Origin: Cololabis saira
Lineage: Eukaryota > Chordata > Actinopteri > Beloniformes > Belonidae
Assembly: GCF_033807715.1 (NCBI RefSeq)
Contig: NC_084591.1
Location: forward strand, 49,354,415-49,418,414
DNA: 64,000 nucleotides
Reading direction: 5' to 3'
Numbering within the stretch: position 1 is the stretch's first letter; every line of letters begins with the position of its first letter. The notes under the pieces were generated by a model. That model saw only the letters and a list, made by a program, of their open reading frames with translations, ran no database searches and was not told the origin of the DNA. Both the position numbers and the translations under genes were made by a program. Below are positions 36,021-47,087 of the stretch, piece by piece.

Positions 36021-36768
36021 TCAAGGACTGGCATCCCACCTCAGACTCCCACTGTTTCACCTCTTGACAGTTTGTACTCAGCCGGAAAACATTCTGTATG
36101 GAATCATCTTTGACATGTTGGGCCTCTTCGAGCAAGACACCATATGGCTCCGCCACAATTCTCTCACTGACACGTGTCTGTACGAATGGTTGTCTGCTCA
36201 GAGCATCAGCGATGACATTCCTGCTGCCTGGGATATACTGGATATTAAAGTTGTATGGTGCCAACTTCGCCACCCACCGCTGCTCACAAGCGTCCAGCTT
36301 GGGCTTTGTGAGGATGTACGTGAGTGGGTTATTATCTGTCCAGACAGTAAAAGAATGCCCCTTCAGCCAGTGGCTGAACTTATCACACACAGCCCATTTG
36401 AGGGCGAGAAACTCCAGACGGTGGGCTGGGTACTTGGCCTGTGCACGAGTCAGGGACTTGCTCGCGAAAGCAATGGGACGTGCTTTGCTCCCTCCCTCTG
36501 GGACTTGAGAGATTACAGCGCCCAATCCATCCAAGGAAGCATCTGTTGAGAGGATGAACGGGCGACTGAAGTCAGGATGGGCTAGCACTACAGAACTCAG
36601 CAGAGCAGCTTTCAGCTGGTTAAATGCATTACTCTGTTCTTGAGTCCAATCTCTTGGGCTGAGTTTCTTAAAGTGCATAGCACGTCTTGCGTTGGCTCTG
36701 CCTGGCGCAGCAGCGGTCAGAGCAAACAGAGGCTTTGCCATACTGGAGCAGTTTTGTATGAACTTCTG
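35989..36768 (-). pseudogene. Gypsy pol: RNase H
   Basis: Same frame as the reverse transcriptase, separated only by a TAG stop at 36769-36771. It contains FILSTDASLDGLGAVISQ (first catalytic Asp), LEFLALKWAVCDKFSHWLKG (Glu) and VWTDNNPLTYILTKPKLDA (Asp). Then comes WVAKLAPYNFNIQYIPGSRN.ADALSR, the classic gypsy RNase H end. This domain removes RNA from the RNA-DNA hybrid during reverse transcription. A frameshift at its end breaks the connection to integrase. Confidence 0.92.
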
Positions 36769-38690
36769 CTAGTACATCACTATACCGAGGAAGGACTTGA
36801 TTTTCTTTGCTGAGGGTGTCACACCATCCTCCATCATCAGGTCCTCTTTACCCATAGCAGTAATGGCATGCACTTTCTCTGGGTCGGTGGCGACCCCATT
36901 CTCGTCAATAATGTGACCCAAAAACTTGACTCTCCGCCGGAGGAAGTGACACTTCTTTGGGGCCAATTTCAGCCCGTGCTCTCTCAGCCGACCAAAGACC
37001 ATCTCAAGCCTTTTGATGGCTTCATCTTCATTTGGAGCGAAGACTAGCACATCGTCAAGGTAACACAGTAGTGTCAAAAAGTTTTGGTCTCCAAAGATGT
37101 TCATCATGAGGCGCATAAAGCTTGCTGGGCTGTTGCATAGGCCTTGTGGTAATCGGTTGAACTCGTGGAGGCCTACTGGTGTGGTGAAGGCCGTGAACTT
37201 TTTGTCCTGCTCGTGCATGGGGACATTATAGAACCCCGATGTCAAGTCCATGGCACTGAATACAGCATTTTCCCCTAGTGCAGCCAAGCAGTCAGCTTGG
37301 TGGGGTACTGGATGGGCGTCCTTCACCGTGCGGGCGTTGAACCACCGGTAGTCCACACAGATACGCAACTCTCCATTCTTTTTCCATACGAGCACCAGAG
37401 GAGAGGCCCACTCACTGGAGGATTTGCATATTATGTCCCTCTCTTCCATTTCAGAGAGAGCCTCTCTCGACTTCTGGTACTGGCCTGGTGGAACAAGGCG
37501 GTATGGTAGTCGGAATGGGCGGTCATCTGTTAGGTGGATTCTGTGGACGAAATCCTTGGCATGGCCACAGTCCAGTTTGTCCCTGGAAAACACGCCCTCA
37601 TACCTCTGTATGAGCTCCACCAGCTGACTCTTCCAGAAGGGGGACACTTCACATGAGTTGATGTCGATTTTATCCAGTCCAAGACTGTTAAGTTTGTCCT
37701 GGAGGGTAGGAGCGACAGGGGTGCTACAGGCATGGTCCGTGCCCTTCTGCATGCTTTGATTTTGTGCCTTCAACTTTGTGTCCTGGGCGTGGTCCATGTT
37801 GAGCTCAAAATCTTCCAACGCCACACATGGCGAAACATCAGCCAGCTTTGTGTTTCTTCTCAGTGCTACAGGCTTGTCACTTGTGTTCACGACTTTTACT
37901 GGCACCCACCTGTCACCACTCATTGAGGCCACAGTTCTCCCGTCAATGATGTTTCTCATGTGTGACTGGGACTTCGACGGTTCCACTAGTATGGCACTTC
38001 CCTGAGAGACAGGAGCAACACCTGGAAGCTTGCCACACACTATGTGCTCATGTCTGGGGCTAAGTGTCACAGCATTGGCAAGCTTTACAGTTCCGATGGT
38101 GTCAGGAATCACGTCGCCCTTCCATCTTGTTACACCTGAGAGCATACTTAAGAACTGTTCAATGCTTGACTCACCAGAAGAGTCTGCTTTGCTCATCACA
38201 CGCCAATAACCGGGATTTTTCTTGAACTGACGTAGCAGGTGTTTGATCACATTGCTTCCTATTATCATCTGGTCACATTGGCCTGGTACAACCAGTGTGG
38301 GCACGCTCATTTCTTGTCCATATACACTCAACTTTAACTGATAGATGCACTTGGGCCGTACTTTCACGCCGCCACAGCCCACCAGAATGACATCCTCGTT
38401 GGACTGCGTGCTCTCCGACAGCAGTCCTGCTTTGTGGAGTTCCTCTTCAGCTCCTTCACTCACTGTGCAAGCCATAGAACCACTATCAAGCAGAGCCTGC
38501 AATCTGATTTGGTCATTCACCAGCATGTCAGTGTAGAATAAATCGTCTGCTTTCTCGAGCCTGTGTATGTTTTGGTAAATGATGACACTGTTGTTCTGAG
38601 CAGACTTGCAGCTTTCTTCATACAGGGAGATTAGGTCTTCTTCTAGTTCGAGGGTCTGAAATGATGCACTCACACTTTGCCCTCCGGAGT
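36769..38690 (-). pseudogene. Gypsy pol: protease and reverse transcriptase
   Basis: Open frame of about 634 codons. An aspartic protease is shown by LQALLDSGSMACTV (active-site DSG) and MIIGSNVIKHL. The reverse transcriptase follows with LRICVDYRWFNART, AVFSAMDLTSGFYNVPM, LPQGLCNSPASFMRLM and LCYLDDVLVF, carrying the YLDD catalytic pair. It ends in LGIVMY and an in-frame TAG at 36769 where RNase H would follow. The pol frame differs from the gag frame near 38700, so a translational shift between gag and pol is possible. Apart from the stop it appears intact. Confidence 0.93.
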
Positions 38691-39282
38691 GTGAGTGGCT
38701 CAGTTTCCCTGGTTGGGCGTGCGGCTCTCAGGCTGGGTTTGGTGTGGCGTGGCTCTTGTACAGTCTCTCTTCTGGTGACCAAGCTCCAGGCATCCAAAAC
38801 ACCTTTTCTCCTTCATGCAGTGTTCACGTGTCACATGAGTCTTCTCACCACACACACGGAAGGGTGAGGGGCGTGACCACTGGGTCGGCTGTTGGACTGG
38901 TGAGGCTGTCCTGGCCAGGAGGCTTTCCAGCATGCTCAGCACTCTTTCTAATGCCCCCGCTTCTGGAGTGGTGACTGCACTCTTTTTCGCCTGTGCAGTG
39001 GGTTCTTGAACACTGGCTCTCATTGTCGTTAACTCCTCTGCCACAGGACTGGAAGTAGCTGTTGCCGTTGCCACCACAAGTCTCTCCGCTCTGGAAGGCC
39101 TCTTTCTCGTCTGATGTTCCCTCTGGTGCTCATCGATAGCCTCTTGGACTTCCATAGCTGACCATTTGCTAATGGGCTTACACCTGAACACACTGGAGAG
39201 GTCAGAATTGGGGCAGTTCCGGATGAACATCATGGCAACTTCCACAGACATATTCTCCATCTTCCATCCACTATTTCGCAGG

Positions 39283-40063
39283 TCAAATCAAATCAAATCA
39301 AATCAAACTTTATTTATATAGCACTTTTCCTACAAATAATGAAACACAAAGTGCTTAACAGAAAAGAAAAAAAAAAACAAGAAAAAACAAATAAACATAA
39401 AACTTATTAATCCCCCCCCCCCCCCCCCCCCCTCCCCGCAGACAAAAGCACACTACAATTCACCTAAATTCCTAACACACACAGACACGCACGCAGACAC
39501 ATGGTGTAGACATGGCTAGGCACAGAGGATCCAGGTGAGGAAACGGTAACAGGGAGCCGTCCACACCAGGAGGTCTCATAGCCCGCAGCTACAAGGGGGG
39601 GGGCCCACAGAGACCATCGCGGCCCGGACGGATAGAGGAGTCCACACCACAGCGGTGAAGCCGTGGTGCAGAGCTCCACAACCATCCAGGCCAGAACGAC
39701 CCCCAGGACGACCCCCTGCAGGCCAGAGTCACTCCCAGCATGGAGGCTCCCCATGAGGAAACACTGGAGATAAAAGCTACAAGAAAACAGGATAAAATAC
39801 ACTAAAGGAGTTTATAAAAAACATAAAACATACAAACATAAAATCCTAAAAGTATGTCTAGAAAGTAAGACATTAAAAACTAAAATAATAAAACAGTAAA
39901 ATGTATAAAATAGACCATAAATAACAACTAAAATATTTAGATAAAACATTGAGATTAAACAAAAATAAAATACGATAAGAAAGGATAAACTAAATATAAA
40001 ACAGAGCAGTAAGATTCAATAAAAATAAGGGTGAGCATAAGAAATGTAAAAGAGTTAAATGAG
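39283..40063 (-). other. L2 3' UTR and tail
   Basis: Non-coding 3' part of the 5.2 kb L2. It contains a run of about 19 C (39413-39431, G on the element's strand) and a stretch of GC-rich sequence 39480-39760. The terminal TTTGATTTGATTTGA tail serves as the reverse-transcription start in this group. Confidence 0.85.
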
Positions 40064-43020
40064 TCAGTTAAAAGCCTGATTAAAGAGATGGGTCTTGAGC
40101 CTCTTTTTAAAAACATCAACAGTCTCTGCGGCCCTGAGGTTCTCCGGGAGGCTGTTCCACAATCGGGGACCATAAAAACTGAATGCCGCCTCCCCGTGTG
40201 TCCTGGTTCTAACTTTTGGTATGGTTAAAAGGCCAGCACCGGAGGACCTCAGGGTCCGCGAGGGTCGATAGGGTAAAAGTAGTGCAGACAAATAAGAAGG
40301 CCCAAGACCATTAAGACACTTAAAAACTAGTAAAAGAACCTTAAAATCGATCCTGAAGCGCACGGGGAGCCAATGCAGCGATTTTAAAACAGGTGTAATG
40401 TGCTCCCGCCCTCTGGTCCTCGTCAGCACGCGTGCGGCTGAATTCTGTAATAATTGTAGGTTGTACATGTTCTTTTTAGGAAGACCAGAGAGCAGGGCGT
40501 TACAATAATCTAAACGACATGAGATAAAAGCATGCATTAGCACCTCCGTACTGGCCTGAGAGAGAAACGGGCGGACTCTGGCTATGTTCTTAAGATGGTA
40601 AAAACCGATCTTTGTTATGTTTTTAATATGTGGAATAAAAGTGAGCTCAGAGTCAAAAATCACGCCCAGATTTTTAACTGATTTTGAGGGTTTAAAATCC
40701 TGTAACTTTGGTAAAAGTTTCTCTCTCTGGCCTTCGGGACCGATGAGTAAAATCTCTGTTTTGCCCTGGTTGAGCTGTAGGAAGTTTGCTTGCCATCCAT
40801 GACTTGATGTCTAAAATACAGTTAAAAAGGGCATCAATTGGCCCAGTGTCATCAGGAGACACGGCGATGTACAGTTGCGTATCGTCAGCGTAACTATGGA
40901 AGCTGATGTCGTGTCTCCTGATGACGTCCCCAAGGGGCAGCATGTACAGATTAAAAAGAGTTGGACCTAAAATTGACCCTTGGGGAACCCCACACTTTAT
41001 CTTATAGGTTCCTGAGGAACATGTATCCATACTTACGAAGAAACTTCGATCAGTGAGGTAGGACGTGAACCATTTAAGAACAGTACCAGAGAGGCCGACC
41101 AGGTGCTTCAGTCTGTTTAATAAAATGTGATGGTCTACTGTATCGAAGGCGGCGGTTAGATCCAGCAGAACCAAGACTGTGAGTTTTTGGTTATCTAAAT
41201 TGCACCTGATGTCATTTAAAATCTTTAAAAGTGCTGTCTCTGTACTGTGGTTCATCCTAAAACCGGACTGATGAGCCTCTAAAATGTGTGTTGAGTTTAA
41301 AAATTCATTCACTTGATTAAAAACAAGTTTTTCTAAAATTTTACTTAAAAACGGTAAGTTGGATACAGGCCGGTAGTTATTTAAAACATTGGGGTCCAAT
41401 CCACTCTTCTTCAGAAGGGGCTTCACCACCGCCGTTTTAAAGGCGGCGGGGAAGACACCCGTCTGAAGAGAGCAGTTGACCAAATACAAAAGCTGTTCCT
41501 CAAAGAACCCATAGAGTGTTTTAAAAAACGGTGTGGGAATGGGGTCTAAAAGGCAGGTTGTGGGCTTTACCTTGGAGAAAACTCTACAAAGTGTCCCCGC
41601 ATCAACCAAGGCAAAACTCTCCAGTGTTTCCTCAGGTAAAAGCATTGATCCAGGTGTGTTAAGAGTTAAAATCTGTTGAGATAAAAGACTGGATCTAATG
41701 TCATCAATTTTACCCCTGAAGTGGTCTGCAAAATCCTCACAGAGGGCATCTGTTGCTGTCTTATGGGATCTGTTCAGGTTTCCATTTGTTAGAAGATCTA
41801 TTGTGGAGAAAAGGAATTTGGAATTGTTTTTGTTATTTAGAATTAGGTTTTTGAAATGGGCGGTTCTTGCTTTTTTAATACTGTTATTGTAGTACTTAAG
41901 GTGTTGGCAAAAAATGTCATAATGAACTGTTAATTTTGATTTCCTCCATCTTCTTTCGGCACTCCTGCAGTTTCTTTTTAGTTTCTTTATTTCCTCAGTT
42001 CTCCATGGGGGTGTAGGTTTTATGCTAATTCTTTTAGTTAAAATCGGAGCCACTGAGTCCAGCGTTGTTTTGAGTATTTTGTTAAAATTGTCAACGATAA
42101 AATCACAGGGAGCTGGTAAAATTTCTGCAGGAGTGTTCTGTAAAATCTGGATAAAATTTGCAGCCACTTCAGCAGTTAGGTTACGTTTCCTCACCGTTCT
42201 CACCGGGGCCTCCCGCTGGTTAAAACTGGTGATGTTAAAAAACACGCAAAAATGGTCAGACACAGCCAGGTCCACAACAGAGCACGCACCCAGGGACAGG
42301 CCGTAGGTTATGACCAGGTCCAGGGTGCGCCCTCTGCTGTGGGTCGGCTGTGTGACATGTTGCTTAAAATCTAGACAGTTTAAAAGGTTTAAAAATTCTC
42401 TGGATACTGGGTCTGAGATGTTGTCTAAGTGCAGATTAAAATCACCAGTTATTAAGATCCTGTTGTAAGAGGTGTGAATAATTGATAAAAGTTCAGAGAA
42501 TTGGCTGATAAAACAGGTGGAGTACTGGGGGGGTCTGTAGACTGTTATGCAGAGAATTGGGGGGTTGCTAAAAACAAAAGCATGATATTCAAATGATGTG
42601 TAGCTGTTAAAAGGAACTGCATTGGATGACATAGTTGTTTTTGTTATTGATGCAGTTCCGCCCCCTCTCTTGCCCCCCCTGGTAGAAAATAGAAAGTTAA
42701 AATCTGGCGGGGAGGCCTCAGTGAGAACAACAGATGCATCTGTGCCAAGCCATGTCTCTGTAAGGAGAATACAGTCCAGTTTCCTGTCTAAAATCAGGTC
42801 ATTTATAATAAAGGATTTGTTTAAAAGAGAGCGCACGTTCAGCACAGCCATCTTGATGTCTGTGCCGAACGCGCGCTCATCATGGTGCTTTAATGGAACA
42901 TTAAAAACATAGCTCGATCTAAAAACATTCCTGTGCTTTGTTTTTCTGCTTGAGATGAGTGTTTTGATAATGTGGGTGTCCAGAGATTCTGGTGACAGGG
43001 GTGGTGGTGGTGCTGTACAG
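40064..43020 (-). pseudogene. L2 ORF2: endonuclease and reverse transcriptase
   Basis: The frame is open from upstream of the ATG at 42851 (open back to about 43020, so the true start is uncertain). APE-type endonuclease: ALLNVRS-like start MAVLNVRSLLNK, ILLTETWLG, ILITGDFNLHLD and VSDHFCVFF. Reverse transcriptase: YRPVSNLPFLSKILEKLVFN, LDLTAAFDTVDH, GVPQGSILGPTLF and SYADDTQLYI with the catalytic YADD. An extra A near 40786 shifts the frame. The C-terminal part then continues to a stop at 40064 (LHWLPVRFRIDFK, HLFNQAFN). It nicks target DNA and primes cDNA synthesis there. One repair-sized defect suggests a recent insertion. Confidence 0.93.
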
Positions 43021-43097
43021 GTGTGTGTGGTGTTGGTGTATGTGGTGGGTGGGGGTGAGTGAGATGTGCTCCTATGTGTCTGTGTGTTAGCAGTGAG

Positions 43098-44387
43098 TCA
43101 TGAGGTGGTGGTGCAGGACTGTACTGTCAGGTCAATGTTTACTGATAAAAGCCGTGACCCCACCTGGTTTGGGTGGAGGCCGTCATGTTTAAAAAGGTGG
43201 GGTCTGTTTAAAAAAGCCATAAAATTGTCCACATATGGGATACCTTGGTCCAGGCAGTATCCCTTCAACCACCGGTGCAGCTGGCGGAGGCGACTGGTGG
43301 TGACGTCCCCGTAGCGCGGCGGGGGAAGCGGCCCGGAAATGACCAGCCGCTTCCCCGTGTCCAGCAGGCGGTCCACCATGACCCTGAATTCCTGCTTCAG
43401 GACCTCCGACTGCCGATTTCTCAGGTCGTTGATTCCGGCCTCCAGGACCAGCGTGGAGGCCGAGCTGTGCTGATCACACAGGCGCAGGGCGGCGGACTCC
43501 ACATCTTTCACCCGGGCTCCGGGGTGGCAGAAGGTCCGGCCGCCCTGCACCCTCACATGGCGGACCATCGAGGTCCCGACGACCAGGACAGGTGGAGTGC
43601 GCTGCTCCGCGGTCCCGGGGACCGGCACGGGTGGGGTGCGCTGCTCCGCGGTTCCGGGGACCAGTACAGGTGGGGTGCGCTGCTCCGAGGGCCGCCTGGA
43701 GCTGCGCCTCTGGCGGGAGGGGACCCGGGGTTGGTGACGCCGGCCCGCGGTTGCTCCTGGCCGAGACGGAGAGGCCGCGCCAGGCTGGGCCTGCAGATCC
43801 CGGTTCCTGGGCTGGCGAGAGCCACGACCCGCTGGATGGACCGGTCCCTGCGGAGAGCCGAGACGCGCTCCCATCGGCGGGAAATCCTGCATGCTGAGGA
43901 CGTCGAACCTGGTCCCCAGTGGGAGATCAGGTGGCGGGGCAGGGGGAGATGGACGTCTGGTGCCTCTGGTCACCACGGCCCAGGATTTCTCCGCCCTGAG
44001 CGGGGTCGAGCTCACCGGCTCCGGAGCCGCCGCTCCTTCCTCCCTGACGGAGTACTGCCACTCCGCGGGACGGAGACAGGAGGAGGAGGGTGCCGAGGAT
44101 TTCGGCTTGGCTCCCTGCTGGAGCCAGCGGAGCCCAGCGGGTGCTGCTGCTGGAGATCCGGGGGTGGGAGATCCGGTCCATGGCAGGGTGGTATTTTCCA
44201 TGGCCGTCATGCTCCGATCACCGGTACCGGATAATCTCAGGTGAGCGATAAACTTCGACTGCGTCGTTGCGACGGTGGAGAAATCCATAAGGATTTTGTC
44301 CTTCTCCTTTAGATCAGCTTTCAGGCTCACGATGCTGTCCCTTAATTTTGACAGGGCGGGTAAACAGGTCTCACACACCGCTGCCAT
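43098..44387 (-). CDS. L2 ORF1 protein with SGNH-type esterase domain
   Basis: The first ATG in a good context is at 44387 (MAAVCETCLPALSKL), giving about 429 residues; the same frame is open further upstream without ATG. N-terminal ~40 residues form a likely coiled coil (LRDSIVSLKADLKEKDKILM). A Pro/Arg-rich middle follows. From about residue 230 a 13-residue unit EQRTPPVLVPGTA repeats. The last unit leads into the esterase block I VLVVGTSMVRHVR (nucleophile Ser). Block III is LVLEAGINDLRN and block V is FKHDGLHPNQVGSRLL (Asp/His), so Ser, Asp and His are all present. ORF1 esterases are known from fish CR1/L2 elements; their role in retrotransposition RNPs is not settled. The frame is intact. 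Confidence 0.88.
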   Translation of the reverse strand: MAAVCETCLPALSKLRDSIVSLKADLKEKDKILMDFSTVATTQSKFIAHLRLSGTGDRSMTAMENTTLPWTGSPTPGSPAAAPAGLRWLQQGAKPKSSAPSSSCLRPAEWQYSVREEGAAAPEPVSSTPLRAEKSWAVVTRGTRRPSPPAPPPDLPLGTRFDVLSMQDFPPMGARLGSPQGPVHPAGRGSRQPRNRDLQAQPGAASPSRPGATAGRRHQPRVPSRQRRSSRRPSEQRTPPVLVPGTAEQRTPPVPVPGTAEQRTPPVLVVGTSMVRHVRVQGGRTFCHPGARVKDVESAALRLCDQHSSASTLVLEAGINDLRNRQSEVLKQEFRVMVDRLLDTGKRLVISGPLPPPRYGDVTTSRLRQLHRWLKGYCLDQGIPYVDNFMAFLNRPHLFKHDGLHPNQVGSRLLSVNIDLTVQSCTTTS

Positions 44388-44487
44388 CTCAACGGTGTTC
44401 CGTGTTCCCGCTTTCCCGCGTTCCGCAATCACTTCCACTTCCGTATGTTGCGTCGACTGAGACTGAATTTGTAGCTTCTTTCAGTAT
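44388..44487 (-). promoter_or_regulatory. L2 5' UTR, probable internal promoter region
   Basis: About 100 bp between the element's 5' end and the ORF1 ATG. LINEs of this type carry their promoter here; no specific motif is obvious, so the role is inferred from position only. Confidence 0.35.
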
Positions 44488-45559
44488 CATTTCTCAATTG
44501 TGGATTCTGCTATCAGAACAGCATGTCTATCAGCATGTTCGGCTGCTGTATGTAGTCGGACCCAGTAGTCCACCGGGCTCTCATTCACATCTGGGTGAGT
44601 GGCGTAGAAATCAGCCAATGGTAAGCTGGACATGGGGCAGTCGCTAAAGTATCTTCTGAGGATGTCATATATTACTTCAGGATGTGCTGCCTTGTCAGAA
44701 TTACTCTTCAGCCCTACCTTGACGATGTTCTTTGCTCGCCCCAACAGGTGACTGAGGATATCATCCACCTGCTCCCCAGCAGAGCAGTCCCTCTTGCGCA
44801 GATATGTGTCCATCACATCTATCCACTCTTGGACGGTATATTTGTCTGTGCCATCTCCCCTATATGCCAATGGTTCTTTAGCATCTGTCTTCACCACAAC
44901 ACTCAGTCGGGACATTTCAGGTGTGAATGGTGAGGGATCTAGCAGTGGGAGAGAACTAGGGGGTGGGGGACCTCTTATGGGGGCAGTCGTCTGGTTGGCT
45001 AAAAGGCGATTAACAACAGAGTCACCAATTTGGGTCCCCAGCTCTCCTAGCAGGTCACGTATCTGCGCTAGGGTGTCACTATCAGTGGTGATGGGGGTGG
45101 AGGACATGGGCCTTGCTGCAGGTGTGACATTATCAATGCTGGGACTAGACTGGGGCTTCACTACGGGTGTGACACTATCCATACTCAGACTAGACTTGAG
45201 CTTAACTATGGGCATAGGGAACTCTGGCTTCTCTACAGACGTGGCTTCATCCATACCTAGATAACTACCAAAGCTGGGCTGCCGCACCCGCTCTCTGTCT
45301 GGGACATCTGCATATCTCAAGCCTCTACCCCTCCCAATACTAGAAACAGGAGTAAACTCCATGGCAAGTTAAATGTACTTGATAATACAGTGTGATAATT
45401 ACAATGTGGGAAATACAATATGACCAAACAGTTAAGCTTTTTCTTTTTCTTTTTAATTCTAAATAATGTCGACGATCCTCGGATTCCTCCTGCACACAGC
45501 ACGATACGCTTACTTGCTCACAGCTTAACCTCGGCGATCTGCAGTGGCTGATCTGGAGC

Positions 45560-45577
45560 ATCCGGGTCACGGCACCA
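45560..45577 (-). other. Gypsy primer binding site, tRNA-His type
   Basis: On the minus strand TGGTGCCGTGACCCGGAT follows the LTR end after two bases. It complements the 3' end of a histidine tRNA including CCA (remembered sequence), with one mismatch. It primes minus-strand DNA synthesis. Confidence 0.75.
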
Positions 45578-45579
45578 TT

Positions 45580-46589
45580 TGTAGCAGCTGATTTTCTGCG
45601 TTGTGTTGTGTCGTTGAAAGTGAGACGCACGCTGAGGTTGAGCATCTATGGGACTTTAATCTTCAGAATAAAGAAAAAACATAGGCGTCACACACACCGA
45701 GCCACACTGCAACTCTCCACAGTTCAGAGCACACACAGCTCTCTGACCCTTTTGTATATAGCACAAAATTTATGTAAAAATACAATGTACTATATTAAAC
45801 AAAATCAAATACATGCAATACAAATGCACTAAATATTTCTTACACATTTTCCACAGTGTAAAATAATCAAGTAAATTAACCCATATTAACTCATTTTTTA
45901 TAGTGCAATATATCAAATATCAAACATGGGAAACGAACTGCATTAAATAACATACCTTCAGAATAAAGAAAAAACATAGGCGTCACACACACCGAGCCAC
46001 ACTGCAACTCTCCACTGCTCTACAAAAAAAATTAAAGATTCACATAACCCCAATAAAACGTCACGTTACATTTAGAATAATACAATTATTACACAGCCAT
46101 AGCCAGCAGAGCACAACCTCCAGACATAACATGGAAAGGAGAGAAACAGATAAAAAAGAAACCCCAGCTCAGATAACATAAAGCTAAGTTAAACAACTCT
46201 CTATGAACAACTCAATTTAAGATTCAATAACAAGTTACTAATCACTGGAGTCTTGACCAACAGCTTCATTAGCACATTACACTTTTTTATCTATCAACAT
46301 ATTGAGTTTGTGAACAGAAAAAAATATGAAATAAATAAAACGAAGGAGAGAGCACGTCGTAAAGTGACTCACCAGTTCAGAGCACACACAGTTCTCTGAC
46401 GCTAGGTGGTGCAACGCCAAAATAACACCCCAGGGAAACAAAGGGGGTACAATTGAGAATCACCGTAGGAAGTTTTCTTTTTCCTTTTACACGAGGAAAA
46501 AATAATTTTGGGGAAGTTCACAACACAAAAGAGAGATTTTAGGGAAAATGAATAAATAAAACACAATAACAAATTTTGACTCGGTTACA
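45580..46589 (-). repeat. Gypsy 5' LTR, complete
   Basis: A 1010-bp LTR, TGTAGCAG...GGTTACA on the plus strand, followed by target duplication CTAA. It contains an internal direct duplication: about 60 bp starting TTCAGAATAAAGAAAAAACA at 45662 recurs at 45956. A further match, GTTCAGAGCACACACAG, occurs at 45721 and 46376. The other LTR has the first pair too, so the duplication predates insertion. Transcription would start in this LTR and run leftwards. Confidence 0.9.
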
Positions 46590-46593
46590 CTAA

Positions 46594-47087
46594 CACTGGA
46601 AAGACGTGGTCTCTCCTGCTGATTCCTGTCAGTACTCGTGCTGCTGCATTCTGGATCAGCTGGAGCCTATTCAGCTAATTACTTGGACATCCTGCTAACA
46701 ACACATTACAGTAATCTAGTCTAGAAGATACAAACGCATGAACTAGTTTTTCTGCATCACTCTGCGAGAGGATTTTCCTAATCTTTGCAATATTACGGAG
46801 ATGGAAAAATGCTATTTTACAAACCTGATTAACATATGGTTTAAACGACAAATCCTGATCGAAAACAACACCAAGGTTTCTCACAGTTGCACTGGAAGCC
46901 ATCGCAACACCATCTAATCCCTTCCTAAGATGCTCTGGACCAAGAATGATAACCTCTGTTTTATCTGAATTTAAAGGCAAGACATTTCTGGACATCCAGT
47001 CCTTGATGTCCCTCAGACATGCCTGAAGTTTAACTAACGGTTCTGTTTCATCCGGCTTCATAGACAAATAGAGCTGCATATCATCAG
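46594..47087 (-). pseudogene. L2 ORF2, RT C-terminal part (outer copy)
   Basis: Minus-strand frame reading TDDMQLYLSMKPDETEPLVK (catalytic box altered from YADD to YTDD), LNSDKTEVIILGPEHLRKGL, VRNLGVVFDQDLSF and HAFVSSRLDYCNVLLAGCPS. It continues at 33253 on the far side of the gypsy element and towards 48204 on the other side of the solo LTR. Without those parts it cannot function. Confidence 0.9.

Larger units (their letters stand above)
39283..44487 (-). mobile_element. Nearly full-length L2 LINE (5.2 kb) inside gypsy gag
   Basis: Complete architecture: short 5' UTR, ORF1 with esterase domain, ORF2 with endonuclease and reverse transcriptase, and a 3' UTR of about 0.8 kb. The 3' UTR holds a long C/G tract and ends GTGCTATATAAATAAAGTTT plus a TTTGA-repeat tail (39283-39307). 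Gag sequence abuts directly at both ends with no obvious target duplication, which is known for L2-type insertions. A single frameshift in ORF2 is the only clear defect noticed. Confidence 0.93.
38700..45362 (-). pseudogene. Gypsy gag, split by a full-length L2
   Basis: The first part runs from ATG 45362 (MEFTPVSSIGRGRGLRYADV) to 44488, including the capsid-like region WIDVMDTYLRKRDCSAGEQV and SHLLGRAKNIVKVGLKS. The second part resumes at 39282 and ends at a stop at 38700. It contains a CCHC zinc knuckle, CFGCLELGHQKRDC, for nucleic acid binding. Removing the L2 (39283-44487) rejoins the two parts in frame within a lysine/cysteine codon. Gag forms the particle core. No other break was seen. 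Confidence 0.9.
33254..46589 (-). mobile_element. Ty3/gypsy LTR retrotransposon
   Basis: Minus-strand element with LTRs beginning TGTAGCAG on the plus strand and ending TTACA. A 4-bp target duplication CTAA sits at 33250-33253 and 46590-46593. Order on the minus strand is LTR, primer binding site, gag, protease, reverse transcriptase, RNase H, integrase, LTR. The shared LTR parts differ at only a few positions over about 560 bp, so it is young. It was later hit by two L2 insertions (33430-34296 and 39283-44487) and a deletion removed the integrase end with the start of the downstream LTR. Confidence 0.93.

Noticed and set aside
36064..36549. Plus-strand frames opposite gypsy pol
   Set aside because: Shadow frames of RNase H/integrase coding on the minus strand.
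43245..44234. Plus-strand frame of about 330 codons
   Set aside because: Mirror frame of the GC-rich, Pro/Arg-rich L2 ORF1 on the minus strand; no recognisable domain.
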